Notes under the pieces: generated by a model
What the model was told of the DNA's origin: nothing
The model's input: the letters and a program-made list of their open reading frames with translations, nothing else
The model's database searches: none
From: an uncultured Clostridia bacterium
Lineage (GTDB): Bacteria > Bacillota > Clostridia > UBA1381
Reading direction: 5' to 3'
DNA length: 64,000 nt
Assembly: GCA_934487205.1 (NCBI GenBank)
Contig: CAKSRS010000004.1
Coordinates: 1 to 64,000 of the forward strand
Shown here: positions 1 to 7,065 of the stretch, piece by piece
How positions within the stretch are numbered: the stretch's first letter is position 1
How the letters are laid out: each line of letters begins with the position of its first letter
Made by a program: the position numbers and the translations under genes

Positions 1-393
1 GAACTGCACAAATATCAGCATACCCACAAGTCCGTATATTATGGAAGGAATACCCGCAAGCGTTTCGGTCGCCAGTTCGATTATGCGTATCAATTTCTTG
101 TTTTTTGCATACTCGTTAAGATAAATCGCCGCACCAACGCCTATCGGAAGAACAATGACAAGCGTAATTATAATTATGTACAGGGTATTTAAAATGTTAG
201 GCAGAATACCTATCGTTTCCCGCACCAGGCTCGGTTTGCTCGTAAGGAACTTCAGCGTAATTCCGCCCGTGCCGCGCCACAAGATATATCCGATAAGTCC
301 GGCAAGCGCAATGCATATAATCCCCGCCGAGAGATACATAAGAATATTTAAAATCAAGCCTTTAACTTTTCTTTTGCCCGAAATCTTCCGCAT
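1..393 (-). CDS. pstA: Phosphate ABC transporter permease PstA, partial (C-terminus outside window)
   Basis: Inner-membrane permease that pairs with PstC to carry phosphate handed over by PstS. The first 131 residues are visible and run off the window edge in frame. They start with a basic stretch (MRKISGKRKVKG), then a transmembrane helix, a periplasmic-type loop, a second helix (LVIVLPIGVGAAIYLNEY), and the segment AGIPSIIYGLVGM that is typical of PstA. The ATG at 393 follows a GGAAG ribosome site, and only 4 bases separate it from the pstC stop, so the two are translated from one mRNA. pstB is expected further downstream, outside the window. Confidence 0.93.
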   Translation of the reverse strand, partial: MRKISGKRKVKGLILNILMYLSAGIICIALAGLIGYILWRGTGGITLKFLTSKPSLVRETIGILPNILNTLYIIIITLVIVLPIGVGAAIYLNEYAKNKKLIRIIELATETLAGIPSIIYGLVGMLIFVQF

Positions 394-397
394 AGTC

Positions 398-1264
398 CTA
401 CTTCCTTTCCCTCTTTACAATCAAATTGAGACACAGATTTATTATCATAATGAATACAAACAGCACCAACGCTATGGAAAACAGCGCCTGCCGCTGCAAT
501 CCCGAGGAATACGACATTTCACTTGCCACCGCCGTTGTCAGAAACCGCACACTCTTAAACAGTCCCGGCATATTCGCAACATTTCCCGATACCATCATTA
601 CAGCCATTGCCTCGCCGATACTTCTGCCTATACCCAAAACAACCGACGCAAGTATTCCGCTTTTTGCCGCCGGAACGATTATCTTAAACACCGTCTCGGT
701 TTCGGTTGCACCGAGCGCAAGCGATGCCTCCTCATACTCCTTCGGCACGGCGCGGATCGCTGTTTCCGATACCGATATTACTGACGGAAGTATCATCACC
801 GCAAGCACAATTATTGCCGACAGCATATTTGCACCGTCCGGCAGATTGAACGTTTCGCGCACGGCAGGCACAATTATTATCATGCCCACAAGTCCGAACA
901 CAACGGACGGTATGCCCGACAGTAAATCCACCGCCGCGCTCACCGCCTTTGCCACCCTTTTCGGCGCCGCTTTCGCAATAAATATACTGCACATAATGCC
1001 TATCGGCACGCCAATTGCGATTGCGCCGAGAGTGCCGAAAATCGAGGTCAGTATAAACGGAAGTATCCCGTAGGAAGGCTCTGACGCCGTTGACGCCCAT
1101 ACCTTGCCGAACAGGAATTTGCCGATTCCGATTTTGCCGATTGCCGGCACACCGCTTATTAACAGAAATCCCGTTATAAGTATCACAAATACCACCGCAA
1201 GTATGCCGCAAAACGTCAAAAGCTGTTTCATTGTTATTTCCGACAAACGTGCTGTCTTTTTCAT
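398..1264 (-). CDS. pstC: Phosphate ABC transporter permease PstC
   Basis: Permease subunit of the high-affinity phosphate importer, 288 residues, which is normal for PstC. Hydrophobic helices alternate with short loops. A PSVVFGLVGM segment and the cytoplasmic EAA loop (EEASLALGATETETVFKI), which docks on the PstB ATPase, are visible. The reading frame is open 15 codons further upstream, but the ATG at 1264 is preferred because GGAG lies 7 bases before it, and the upstream part holds a leader hairpin. It lies downstream of pstS, from which it is separated by an unusual tandem repeat array. Confidence 0.95.
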   Translation of the reverse strand: MKKTARLSEITMKQLLTFCGILAVVFVILITGFLLISGVPAIGKIGIGKFLFGKVWASTASEPSYGILPFILTSIFGTLGAIAIGVPIGIMCSIFIAKAAPKRVAKAVSAAVDLLSGIPSVVFGLVGMIIIVPAVRETFNLPDGANMLSAIIVLAVMILPSVISVSETAIRAVPKEYEEASLALGATETETVFKIIVPAAKSGILASVVLGIGRSIGEAMAVMMVSGNVANMPGLFKSVRFLTTAVASEMSYSSGLQRQALFSIALVLFVFIMIINLCLNLIVKRERK

Positions 1265-1269
1265 AATAA

Positions 1270-1299
1270 TCTCCGTTCCGCCGCTTTTGCGGCTTAAAT
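1270..1299 (-). promoter_or_regulatory. Leader hairpin joined to the pstC ribosome site
   Basis: On the minus strand the transcript reads a GCCGC stem, AAAA loop and GCGGC stem (1280-1293), followed at once by GGAACGGAGA, the ribosome site. A 30-base stretch that differs at only two positions lies before mraY (29389-29418), and looser versions lie before lacI and the DUF6110-like fragment. Function is unknown; a 5' stabiliser or translation tuning element is possible. Confidence 0.5.
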
Positions 1300-1340
1300 C
1301 ATAATGCATTGCACGCGCTTTCTTTTGCTGCGCTGCCGTA

Positions 1341-1758
1341 TTGCCGCTTTTTTCGGCAACAGCATCTGTATATGCTCCGAACCGTCAAAGGTGACGAGAT
1401 GTCCCGCGCACTTTTCGTTCCACCTATAACGCGGAAAAGACGCAAGCAGATTGCCGATTTTTTCGGCAACGGCGTATGTATATACTACAAACCATTAAAA
1501 GTGACGAGATGCGCCGCGGGGTTTTTACTCCGATTATAACGCGGAAAGGACGCAAGCAGATTGCCGATTTTTTCGGCGACGGCGTATGTATATACTCCAA
1601 ACCATTAAAGGTGACGAGATGTCCCGCGCATTTTTCATTACGGCTGTAACGCGGAAAGGACGCAAGCAGATTGCCGATTTTTTCGGCGACGGCGTATGTA
1701 TATACTCCGAGCCGAAAAAAGTGGTGAGATGCGCCGCGGATTTTTCGCGTTATCCGGC
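1341..1758. repeat. Four tandem ~110-bp repeats between pstS and pstC
   Basis: Copies begin at 1341, 1451, 1561 and 1671, an exact 110-base period; the fourth stops after about 88 bases and overlaps the last codons of pstS. Each copy starts with a small inverted repeat (TTGCCGA, T-rich loop, TCGGCAA or TCGGCGA), continues with GGCGTATGTATATACT and GTGACGAGATG, and ends with AACGCGGAAAGGACGCAAGCAGA. Copies 1 and 3 carry TCCCGCGCA where copies 2 and 4 carry CGCCGCGG, so the array reads A-B-A-B. The period is not a multiple of three, so the two short open frames crossing it (1309-1539, 1586-1816) are unlikely to be proteins. There are no unique spacers, so it is not a CRISPR array. Confidence 0.92.
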
Positions 1759-2565
1759 TACGGGGACCGCACCCGCCTTTATAATCAGGTCGTCTGCTTC
1801 CTTGCTTACCGCGTAGTCAAAGAATGACTTTGCCGCCGCCGGAAGTTCTGTGCCCGTTTTCGTTACAAATACGAAGTCACGCTGAATTTTGTACTTTCCG
1901 CTTTGAATTGTCTCCTCGGACGGTTCAACTCCCTCAACTTTAAGCGCTTTTACACTGTCCTTGACAGCTGCTAAAGACGCATAGCCGATTGCATTCGGGT
2001 TCGATGACACCGTCTGGATTACGTCGCCCGTCGATGTGAGTTCCTGCGCATATACGCATTTATCTTTTGTCCCCGTGATTGACTCGAAACCGTCACGCGT
2101 GCCCGATGCCGCCTCACGTCCGATAACAACTATCGGTGCGTCCGCGCCGCCGACGTCCTTCCAGTTTTTATACTCGCCCGAATATATTTTTCCGATTTGC
2201 TCGACCGTCAAATCCTCAAGCGCGTTCTGCGGATTTACTACCATAGCGATACCGTCGATTGCGACAACCGTTTCGGTAAGTCCCTTTGCCTTTTCTTCAT
2301 CTTTAAGGTTTCTGCTCGAAAGTCCGATATCGCATCTTCCTTCCAAAACCGCCTGAATACCCGCGCCCGAACCGGTCGGATTATATGTAACTTTTACACC
2401 GCTGTTGCTTTCCATATAACTCTCGCTTAAATACCCCATTACCTTTTCCATTGACGTGGAACCGTCGGTCGTGACCGTTCCCGTAGCCTTTTCGCTGCCG
2501 CCGCAGCCCGACACCATACCTGCCGTTAACGCTGCCGCTAAAATTACTCCCATGATTTTCTTCAT
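1750..2565 (-). CDS. pstS: Phosphate-binding lipoprotein PstS
   Basis: Extracellular phosphate receptor of the Pst importer, 271 residues. The N-terminus is a lipoprotein signal with lipobox VSGC (Cys about residue 21), so the protein is tethered to the membrane. The mature part has the periplasmic-binding fold signatures of the family: TVTTDGSTSMEKVM for the phosphate-binding Ser/Thr loop, YNPTGSGAGIQAV, and GREAASGTRDGFE. The frame is open from a GTG three codons upstream, but AAGGAG spaced 8-9 bases before the ATG at 2565 decides the start. It heads pstS-pstC-pstA, and its stop codon lies just inside the repeat array. Confidence 0.96.
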   Translation of the reverse strand: MKKIMGVILAAALTAGMVSGCGGSEKATGTVTTDGSTSMEKVMGYLSESYMESNSGVKVTYNPTGSGAGIQAVLEGRCDIGLSSRNLKDEEKAKGLTETVVAIDGIAMVVNPQNALEDLTVEQIGKIYSGEYKNWKDVGGADAPIVVIGREAASGTRDGFESITGTKDKCVYAQELTSTGDVIQTVSSNPNAIGYASLAAVKDSVKALKVEGVEPSEETIQSGKYKIQRDFVFVTKTGTELPAAAKSFFDYAVSKEADDLIIKAGAVPVAG

Positions 2566-2610
2566 ATAAATCACTCCTTACATTTTCTTTTCCTTTTTTT
2601 GTACAATTGC

Positions 2611-2666
2611 ATTGTAGCACATGTAATGTTAACTCCGAAAGCACGGATATGTTAATTCTGTGTAAA
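2611..2666 (-). promoter_or_regulatory. pstS promoter with PhoP-type Pho box
   Basis: Read on the minus strand, TTTACA (2666-2661) and TTAACA (2655-2650) are 11 bases apart, a degenerate GTGCTT sits at the next 11-base step, and another TTAACA follows (2632-2627). A -10 hexamer TACAAT is at 2616-2611. Direct TT(A/T)ACA repeats with 11-base spacing are the known PhoP site in Bacillus and relatives, so phosphate-starvation induction is inferred. Confidence 0.7.
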
Positions 2667-2699
2667 ACCTCAAATTTTTAAAAAATTTCTCAAAAAGTA

Positions 2700-2728
2700 T
2701 TGACAAATGTGGGAAACGGTAGTATAAT
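2700..2728 (+). promoter_or_regulatory. Sigma-A promoter of infC-rpmI-rplT
   Basis: A consensus TTGACA at 2700-2705 and TATAAT at 2723-2728 are 17 bases apart. Transcription would start near 2735, leaving a leader of about 155 bases before infC. Confidence 0.88.
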
Positions 2729-2734
2729 ATTACA

Positions 2735-2855
2735 GTAAAAACAAGCAGAATATATCCGTTCTCACCGTACGGCGAAGGCTTTGCGGTAAATATCAGAAAA
2801 AACAGTTGTTTTTTTGTGTGTATTTAAGGCGGATATATCTATCCGCTTTTTTGGT
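2735..2855 (+). promoter_or_regulatory. L20-type leader with attenuator before infC
   Basis: The leader holds an intrinsic terminator: GCGGATA (2829-2835), loop, TATCCGC (2840-2846), then six T. Its left arm can instead pair with an upstream ATATATCCG (2750-2758), which complements CGGATATAT (2830-2838) over 9 bases, so two exclusive folds exist. This matches the known infC leader of Bacillota, where excess ribosomal protein L20 favours termination. I recognise the layout; the exact L20 contact bases were not traced. Confidence 0.75.
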
Positions 2856-2890
2856 GCTTTCGGCACAAAATTTTTTAGGAGGGATTTACA

Positions 2891-3406
2891 ATAGCTAACA
2901 AGGAATTGCAAGCAAACGAGGCTATCCGCGAAAAAGAAGTACGCGTAGTTAATCAGGAGGGCGAACAGCTCGGCGTTATGTCATCGGACGAGGCGCTTAA
3001 GCTCGCACAGTCAAAAGGACTCGATTTGGTTAATATTGCGCCTACGGCAAAGCCGCCTGTATGCAAAATTATGAATTTCGGCAAATACAGATTTGAGCTT
3101 CAAAAGCGCGAAAAGGAAAACAAAAAGAATCAGAAAATTATTAACATTAAAGAGGTTCAGCTGTCACCTTCAATTGACACCAACGACTTTAACACAAAGT
3201 GCAGAAATGCAATTAAGTTTTTGTCAAAGGGCGATAAGGTTAAGGTAACGGTGCGTTTCCGCGGCCGTGAGGTTAGCCATTCCGAAATTGGCGAGGCCCT
3301 GCTTAAAAGATTTGCAGAGGAAGTTAAGGAAGTCGGAAATGTTGACAGACAGCCTAAGCTTGAGGGCAGAAATATGACAATGTTCCTGTCGCCGTCAGCA
3401 CAGTAA
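2891..3406 (+). CDS. infC: Translation initiation factor IF-3, with AUA start codon
   Basis: IF-3 binds the 30S subunit, checks start codon and initiator tRNA, and stops early 50S joining. The protein is 171 residues, normal for the family, with the N-domain (NEAIREKEVRVVNQEGEQLG), a lysine-rich linker (KREKENKKNQK) and the C-domain (FRGREVSHSEIG, LEGRNMTM). No ATG or GTG lies at the expected start. AGGAGGG at 2877-2883 points to ATA at 2891, giving IANKELQANE, which fits the family N-terminus; the TTG at 2906 is too far from the ribosome site. Rare AUU/AUA-type starts are known for infC and let IF-3 repress its own translation. First gene of infC-rpmI-rplT. Confidence 0.95.
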   Translation: MANKELQANEAIREKEVRVVNQEGEQLGVMSSDEALKLAQSKGLDLVNIAPTAKPPVCKIMNFGKYRFELQKREKENKKNQKIINIKEVQLSPSIDTNDFNTKCRNAIKFLSKGDKVKVTVRFRGREVSHSEIGEALLKRFAEEVKEVGNVDRQPKLEGRNMTMFLSPSAQ

Positions 3407-3436
3407 TTATTTATAGTTTGGAAGGAGAGAATCACT

Positions 3437-3634
3437 ATGCCTAAAATTAAGACACATAGAGGTGCAGCAAAAAGATTTAATCTTACTAAAAAAGGTAAGG
3501 TAAAGATGAACAGAGCGTTCAGACGCCACATTCTTAACAAGAAAACAACAAAGAGAAAGAGACATCTGCGCAAGCAGGCATATTGCTCAAAGGCAAATGC
3601 GGCAGTAATCAAGAAATTGATTCCTTACAAGTAG
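3437..3634 (+). CDS. rpmI: Large-subunit ribosomal protein bL35
   Basis: Small basic protein of the 50S subunit, 65 residues, typical length. The N-terminal MPKIKTHRGAAKRF and the HILNKKTTKRKRHLRK core are family signatures. GGAAGGAG lies 9 bases before the ATG. It sits between infC and rplT, the standard bacterial order. Confidence 0.98.
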   Translation: MPKIKTHRGAAKRFNLTKKGKVKMNRAFRRHILNKKTTKRKRHLRKQAYCSKANAAVIKKLIPYK

Positions 3635-3657
3635 GATTGAAAGAGAGGTAGTATAAG

Positions 3658-4017
3658 ATGGCAAGAGTTAAAGGTGCTTTAAATACAAGAAAACATCACA
3701 AAAAAGTTCTGAAATTGGCTAAAGGTTTCAGAGGCGGCGAATCAAAGCTGTACAGAGTTGCTAACCAGGCTGTTATGCGTTCAATGCAGAATGCATACAT
3801 CGGCAGAAAGCGCAGAAAGAGAGATTTTAGAAAGCTTTGGATTGCAAGAATTTCCGCAGCAGCAAAAATGAATGGCATGAACTATTCAACATTTATGAAC
3901 GGTCTTAAAAAGAGCGGTATCGAAATGAACAGAAAGATGCTGTCCGAAATCGCAATCGCTGACGCAAATGCTTTTGCACAGCTTGTTGAAACAGCAAAGG
4001 CTGCACTTAACAAATAA
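3658..4017 (+). CDS. rplT: Large-subunit ribosomal protein bL20
   Basis: 50S assembly protein, 119 residues, typical length. MARVKGALNTRKHHKKVLK and RKRDFRKLWIARISAA are family signatures. Besides its structural role, L20 is the known repressor of this operon in other Bacillota, acting on the infC leader described at 2735-2855. Last gene of the operon; a strong terminator follows. Confidence 0.98.
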   Translation: MARVKGALNTRKHHKKVLKLAKGFRGGESKLYRVANQAVMRSMQNAYIGRKRRKRDFRKLWIARISAAAKMNGMNYSTFMNGLKKSGIEMNRKMLSEIAIADANAFAQLVETAKAALNK

Positions 4018-4051
4018 TGCAAACCCCTGTCTTTTGTAGACATTTTTCTCA

Positions 4052-4077
4052 AAAAGTCCGGAAAATTCCGGACTTTT
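4052..4077 (+). terminator. Intrinsic terminator after rplT
   Basis: AAAAGTCCGGAA and TTCCGGACTTTT form a 12-bp stem with a two-base loop, ending in a short T run. It closes the infC operon. Confidence 0.85.
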
Positions 4078-4113
4078 CTCCATTTTGGAAATATATTTAA
4101 CTTTTTTTTCACG

Positions 4114-4155
4114 AAAAAATCCCTGTTTTGCTATTGTGCAAAACAGGGATTTTTG
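4114..4155 (-). terminator. Intrinsic terminator of ppdK
   Basis: Arms 4117-4131 and 4138-4152 form a perfect 15-bp stem (AAATCCCTGTTTTGC). On the minus strand the stem is followed by six T, so it ends ppdK; the plus strand also has a T run, so it can work in both directions. Confidence 0.87.
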
Positions 4156-4188
4156 ATATTCAAAACATCTTTGATATGCTTTTCAAGA

Positions 4189-6819
4189 TTAGTTTTCTTC
4201 CTTAATCTTAGCCTGCGCAGCCGCCAAACGAGCAATCGGAACTCTGAACGGTGAGCAAGATACATAGTCAAGACCAATCTTGTGGCAGAACTCAACTGAT
4301 GAAGGATCGCCGCCGTGCTCGCCGCAGATACCTACGTGCAAAGTAGGACGAACACCCTTGCCGAGCTTAATTGCCATTTCCATAAGCTTACCAACACCTG
4401 TCTGGTCAAGTTTAGCAAATGGATCATTCTCGAAAATCTTAGCGTCATAGTAAGCATCAAGGAACTTACCTGCGTCGTCTCTCGAGAAACCGTATGTCAT
4501 CTGAGTCAAATCGTTTGTACCAAAGCAGAAGAATTCAGCTTCTTTTGCGATTTCGTCAGCTGTCAATGCAGCACGCGGGATTTCAATCATTGTACCTACT
4601 TCATATTCCATATCAATGCCTGCAGCCTTGATTTCTTCATCAGCAGCAGCTACAACAACATCCTTAACGTACTTAAGTTCTTTAATATCACCAACAAGCG
4701 GAATCATGATTTCCGGCTTAATTGCCCAATCAGCGTGTGCTTTCTTAACGTTGATAGCAGCTCTGATTACGGCTCTTGTCTGCATTCTTGCAATTTCCGG
4801 ATATGTTACTGCAAGACGGCAGCCGCGGTGACCCATCATCGGGTTAAACTCGTGAAGTGAGTTAATGATATTCTTAATTGTTTCAACCGACTTGCCCTGT
4901 GTCTTTGCAAGAGCTTCGATGTCAGCTTCCTCTGTCGGAACGAACTCATGGAGAGGCGGATCCAGGAATCTGATTGTTACAGGATTTCCTTCCAAAGCTT
5001 CGTAAAGCTTTTCAAAGTCGCCCTGCTGCATAGGAAGAATCTTGTCAAGTGCAGCTTCTCTTTCTTCAACTGTATCCGAGCAAATCATTTCTCTGAATGC
5101 GTCAATTCTGTTGCCTTCGAAGAACATGTGTTCTGTACGGCAAAGACCGATACCTTCAGCGCCGAGTTCTCTTGCCTTCTTAGCGTCAGCCGGAGTATCA
5201 GCATTTGTTCTTACCTTCAATGATCTGAACTTGTCAGCCCATCCCATGATTCTGCCGAATTCACCTGCAATTGATGCGTCAACTGTAGGAATAATACCAT
5301 CATAGATATTACCTGTTGAGCCGTCAATTGAGATGAAATCGCCTTCATGATATGTCTTGCCTGCGAGTTCAAACTTCTTGTTATCTTCGTCCATGTTAAT
5401 TGCCGAGCAGCCTGATACACAGCATGTACCCATTCCGCGGGCAACAACGGCAGCGTGAGATGTCATACCGCCGCGAACTGTCAGGATACCCTGTGATGCC
5501 TTCATACCTTCGATATCTTCCGGTGAAGTTTCAAGACGAACAAGAACAACCTTTTCGCCGCGTGCATTCCACTCTTTTGCGTCTTCTGCAGTGAATACGA
5601 TTTTACCGCAAGCAGCTCCCGGTGATGCAGCCAAGGCCTTAGCAACAGGCTCTGCAGCCTTCAGTGCTTTCGGGTCAAACTGCGGGTGAAGCAGTGTGTC
5701 AAGGTTACGAGGATCAATCATAAGAACTGCTTCTTTTTCTGAAATCATGCCTTCATCAACAAGGTCACAAGCAATCTTTAAAGCAGCCTGGGCTGTTCTC
5801 TTACCGTTTCTTGTCTGGAGCATGTACAGCTTTTTATCTTCAATTGTGAACTCCATGTCCTGCATATCACGGTAGTGATTTTCAAGAGTATGGCAGATGT
5901 CAACAAACTGGTTGTAAACGTCCGGCATAACTTCCTTAAGCTGGTCGATGTGCTGCGGTGTTCTTACGCCGGCAACAACGTCTTCGCCCTGTGCGTTCAT
6001 AAGGAATTCGCCCATAAGTTTCTTTTCGCCTGTAGCCGGGTCACGCGTAAACGCAACGCCTGTACCTGATGTTTCGCCCATGTTACCGAACGCCATCATC
6101 TGTACGTTAACAGCTGTACCCCATGAATAAGGAATATCGTTATCACGTCTGTAAACGTTAGCTCTCGGGTTATCCCATGAACGGAATACCGCCTTGATAG
6201 CGCCCATAAGCTGTTCCTTCGGGTCTGTCGGGAAGTCCTCGCCGATTTTTGACTTGTATTCAGCCTTAAACTGTGATGCGAGTTCCTGCAAATCTTCCGC
6301 AGTCAGTTCAACGTCCTGAGTAACGCCCTTCTTTTCCTTCATTTCGTCGATAAGCTGTTCGAAATATTTCTTACCAACTTCCATAACAACGTCAGAATAC
6401 ATCTGAATAAATCTTCTGTAGCAGTCCCAAGCCCAACGCGGGTTGCCTGATTTTTCTGCCAAAGAATTAACAACAGTTTCGTTAAGACCGAGGTTAAGAA
6501 TTGTATCCATCATACCCGGCATTGATGCTCTTGCACCCGAACGAACAGATACAAGCAACGGATTTTCAACATCGCCGAATTTCTTTCCGCAGATGTCTTC
6601 CATCTTCTTGATGTATTCCATGATTTCTGCCTGAATATCATCATTAATTCTTCTGCCGTCCTCATAATACTGAGTACAAGCCTCCGTTGAAATTGTGAAA
6701 CCCTGTGGTACCGGGAGTCCCAGACCTGTCATTTCAGCCAGGTTTGCTCCCTTACCGCCGAGCAGCTCTCTCATCTTGGCATTGCCTTCCGAGAATAAGT
6801 AAACATATTTTTTACTCAT
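4189..6819 (-). CDS. ppdK: Pyruvate,phosphate dikinase
   Basis: Interconverts pyruvate, ATP and phosphate with PEP, AMP and pyrophosphate; in fermentative clostridia it often runs with pyruvate kinase at the PEP-pyruvate node. 876 residues, normal length. The N-terminal nucleotide domain shows GGKGANLAEMTGLGLPVP and SVRSGARASMPGMMDT; the central swivelling domain shows GGMTSHAAVVARGMG with the phosphoryl-carrier His near residue 455; the C-terminal PEP/pyruvate domain shows FGTNDLTQMTYGFSRDD and GICGEHGGDP. The ATG at 6819 follows AGGAGG by 8 bases, and is preferred over an upstream in-frame ATG at 6852 that lacks one. Single gene between its own promoter and terminator. Confidence 0.98.
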   Translation of the reverse strand: MSKKYVYLFSEGNAKMRELLGGKGANLAEMTGLGLPVPQGFTISTEACTQYYEDGRRINDDIQAEIMEYIKKMEDICGKKFGDVENPLLVSVRSGARASMPGMMDTILNLGLNETVVNSLAEKSGNPRWAWDCYRRFIQMYSDVVMEVGKKYFEQLIDEMKEKKGVTQDVELTAEDLQELASQFKAEYKSKIGEDFPTDPKEQLMGAIKAVFRSWDNPRANVYRRDNDIPYSWGTAVNVQMMAFGNMGETSGTGVAFTRDPATGEKKLMGEFLMNAQGEDVVAGVRTPQHIDQLKEVMPDVYNQFVDICHTLENHYRDMQDMEFTIEDKKLYMLQTRNGKRTAQAALKIACDLVDEGMISEKEAVLMIDPRNLDTLLHPQFDPKALKAAEPVAKALAASPGAACGKIVFTAEDAKEWNARGEKVVLVRLETSPEDIEGMKASQGILTVRGGMTSHAAVVARGMGTCCVSGCSAINMDEDNKKFELAGKTYHEGDFISIDGSTGNIYDGIIPTVDASIAGEFGRIMGWADKFRSLKVRTNADTPADAKKARELGAEGIGLCRTEHMFFEGNRIDAFREMICSDTVEEREAALDKILPMQQGDFEKLYEALEGNPVTIRFLDPPLHEFVPTEEADIEALAKTQGKSVETIKNIINSLHEFNPMMGHRGCRLAVTYPEIARMQTRAVIRAAINVKKAHADWAIKPEIMIPLVGDIKELKYVKDVVVAAADEEIKAAGIDMEYEVGTMIEIPRAALTADEIAKEAEFFCFGTNDLTQMTYGFSRDDAGKFLDAYYDAKIFENDPFAKLDQTGVGKLMEMAIKLGKGVRPTLHVGICGEHGGDPSSVEFCHKIGLDYVSCSPFRVPIARLAAAQAKIKEEN

Positions 6820-6884
6820 TGATTGATCCTCCTGTGTTTTAATTTCGGGCATAAATTGCCCAAGTTATCTTATCCAACATATCT

Positions 6885-6912
6885 ATTATACCACAAATTA
6901 CTAAAATGTCCA
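6885..6912 (-). promoter_or_regulatory. ppdK promoter
   Basis: Minus strand TGGACA (6912-6907) and TATAAT (6890-6885) are 16 bases apart, leaving a leader of about 60 bases. Confidence 0.75.
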
Positions 6913-7005
6913 CACCATTTTTTAAGTTTGTGAAATTTTTTTATATTATTACCGAATTTTTAAATATTTTTAACAATTTGTCACAACATTTTTACATAAA
7001 TTCTG

Positions 7006-7034
7006 TTGAAAAACGCCTACATATATGATATAAT
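7006..7034 (+). promoter_or_regulatory. radA promoter
   Basis: TTGAAA at 7006-7011 and TATAAT at 7029-7034, spacing 17. The start codon at 7066 lies about 26 bases past the predicted transcript start. Confidence 0.85.
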
Positions 7035-7065
7035 TTTTATTAATACAAAGCAACGGAGAAAGAAA

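Noticed and set aside
1341..1758. CRISPR array
   Set aside because: Units are contiguous 110-bp repeats with no unique spacers and no cas genes nearby.
1309..1816. Two short open frames (1309-1539, 1586-1816) with similar peptides such as RKQIADFFG
   Set aside because: The similarity comes from the 110-bp DNA repeat, whose period shifts the frame in each copy; no ribosome sites are present.
7006..7065. 20-residue N-terminal extension of RadA
   Set aside because: It overlaps the -35/-10 promoter elements, and the zinc finger begins right after the ATG at 7066.
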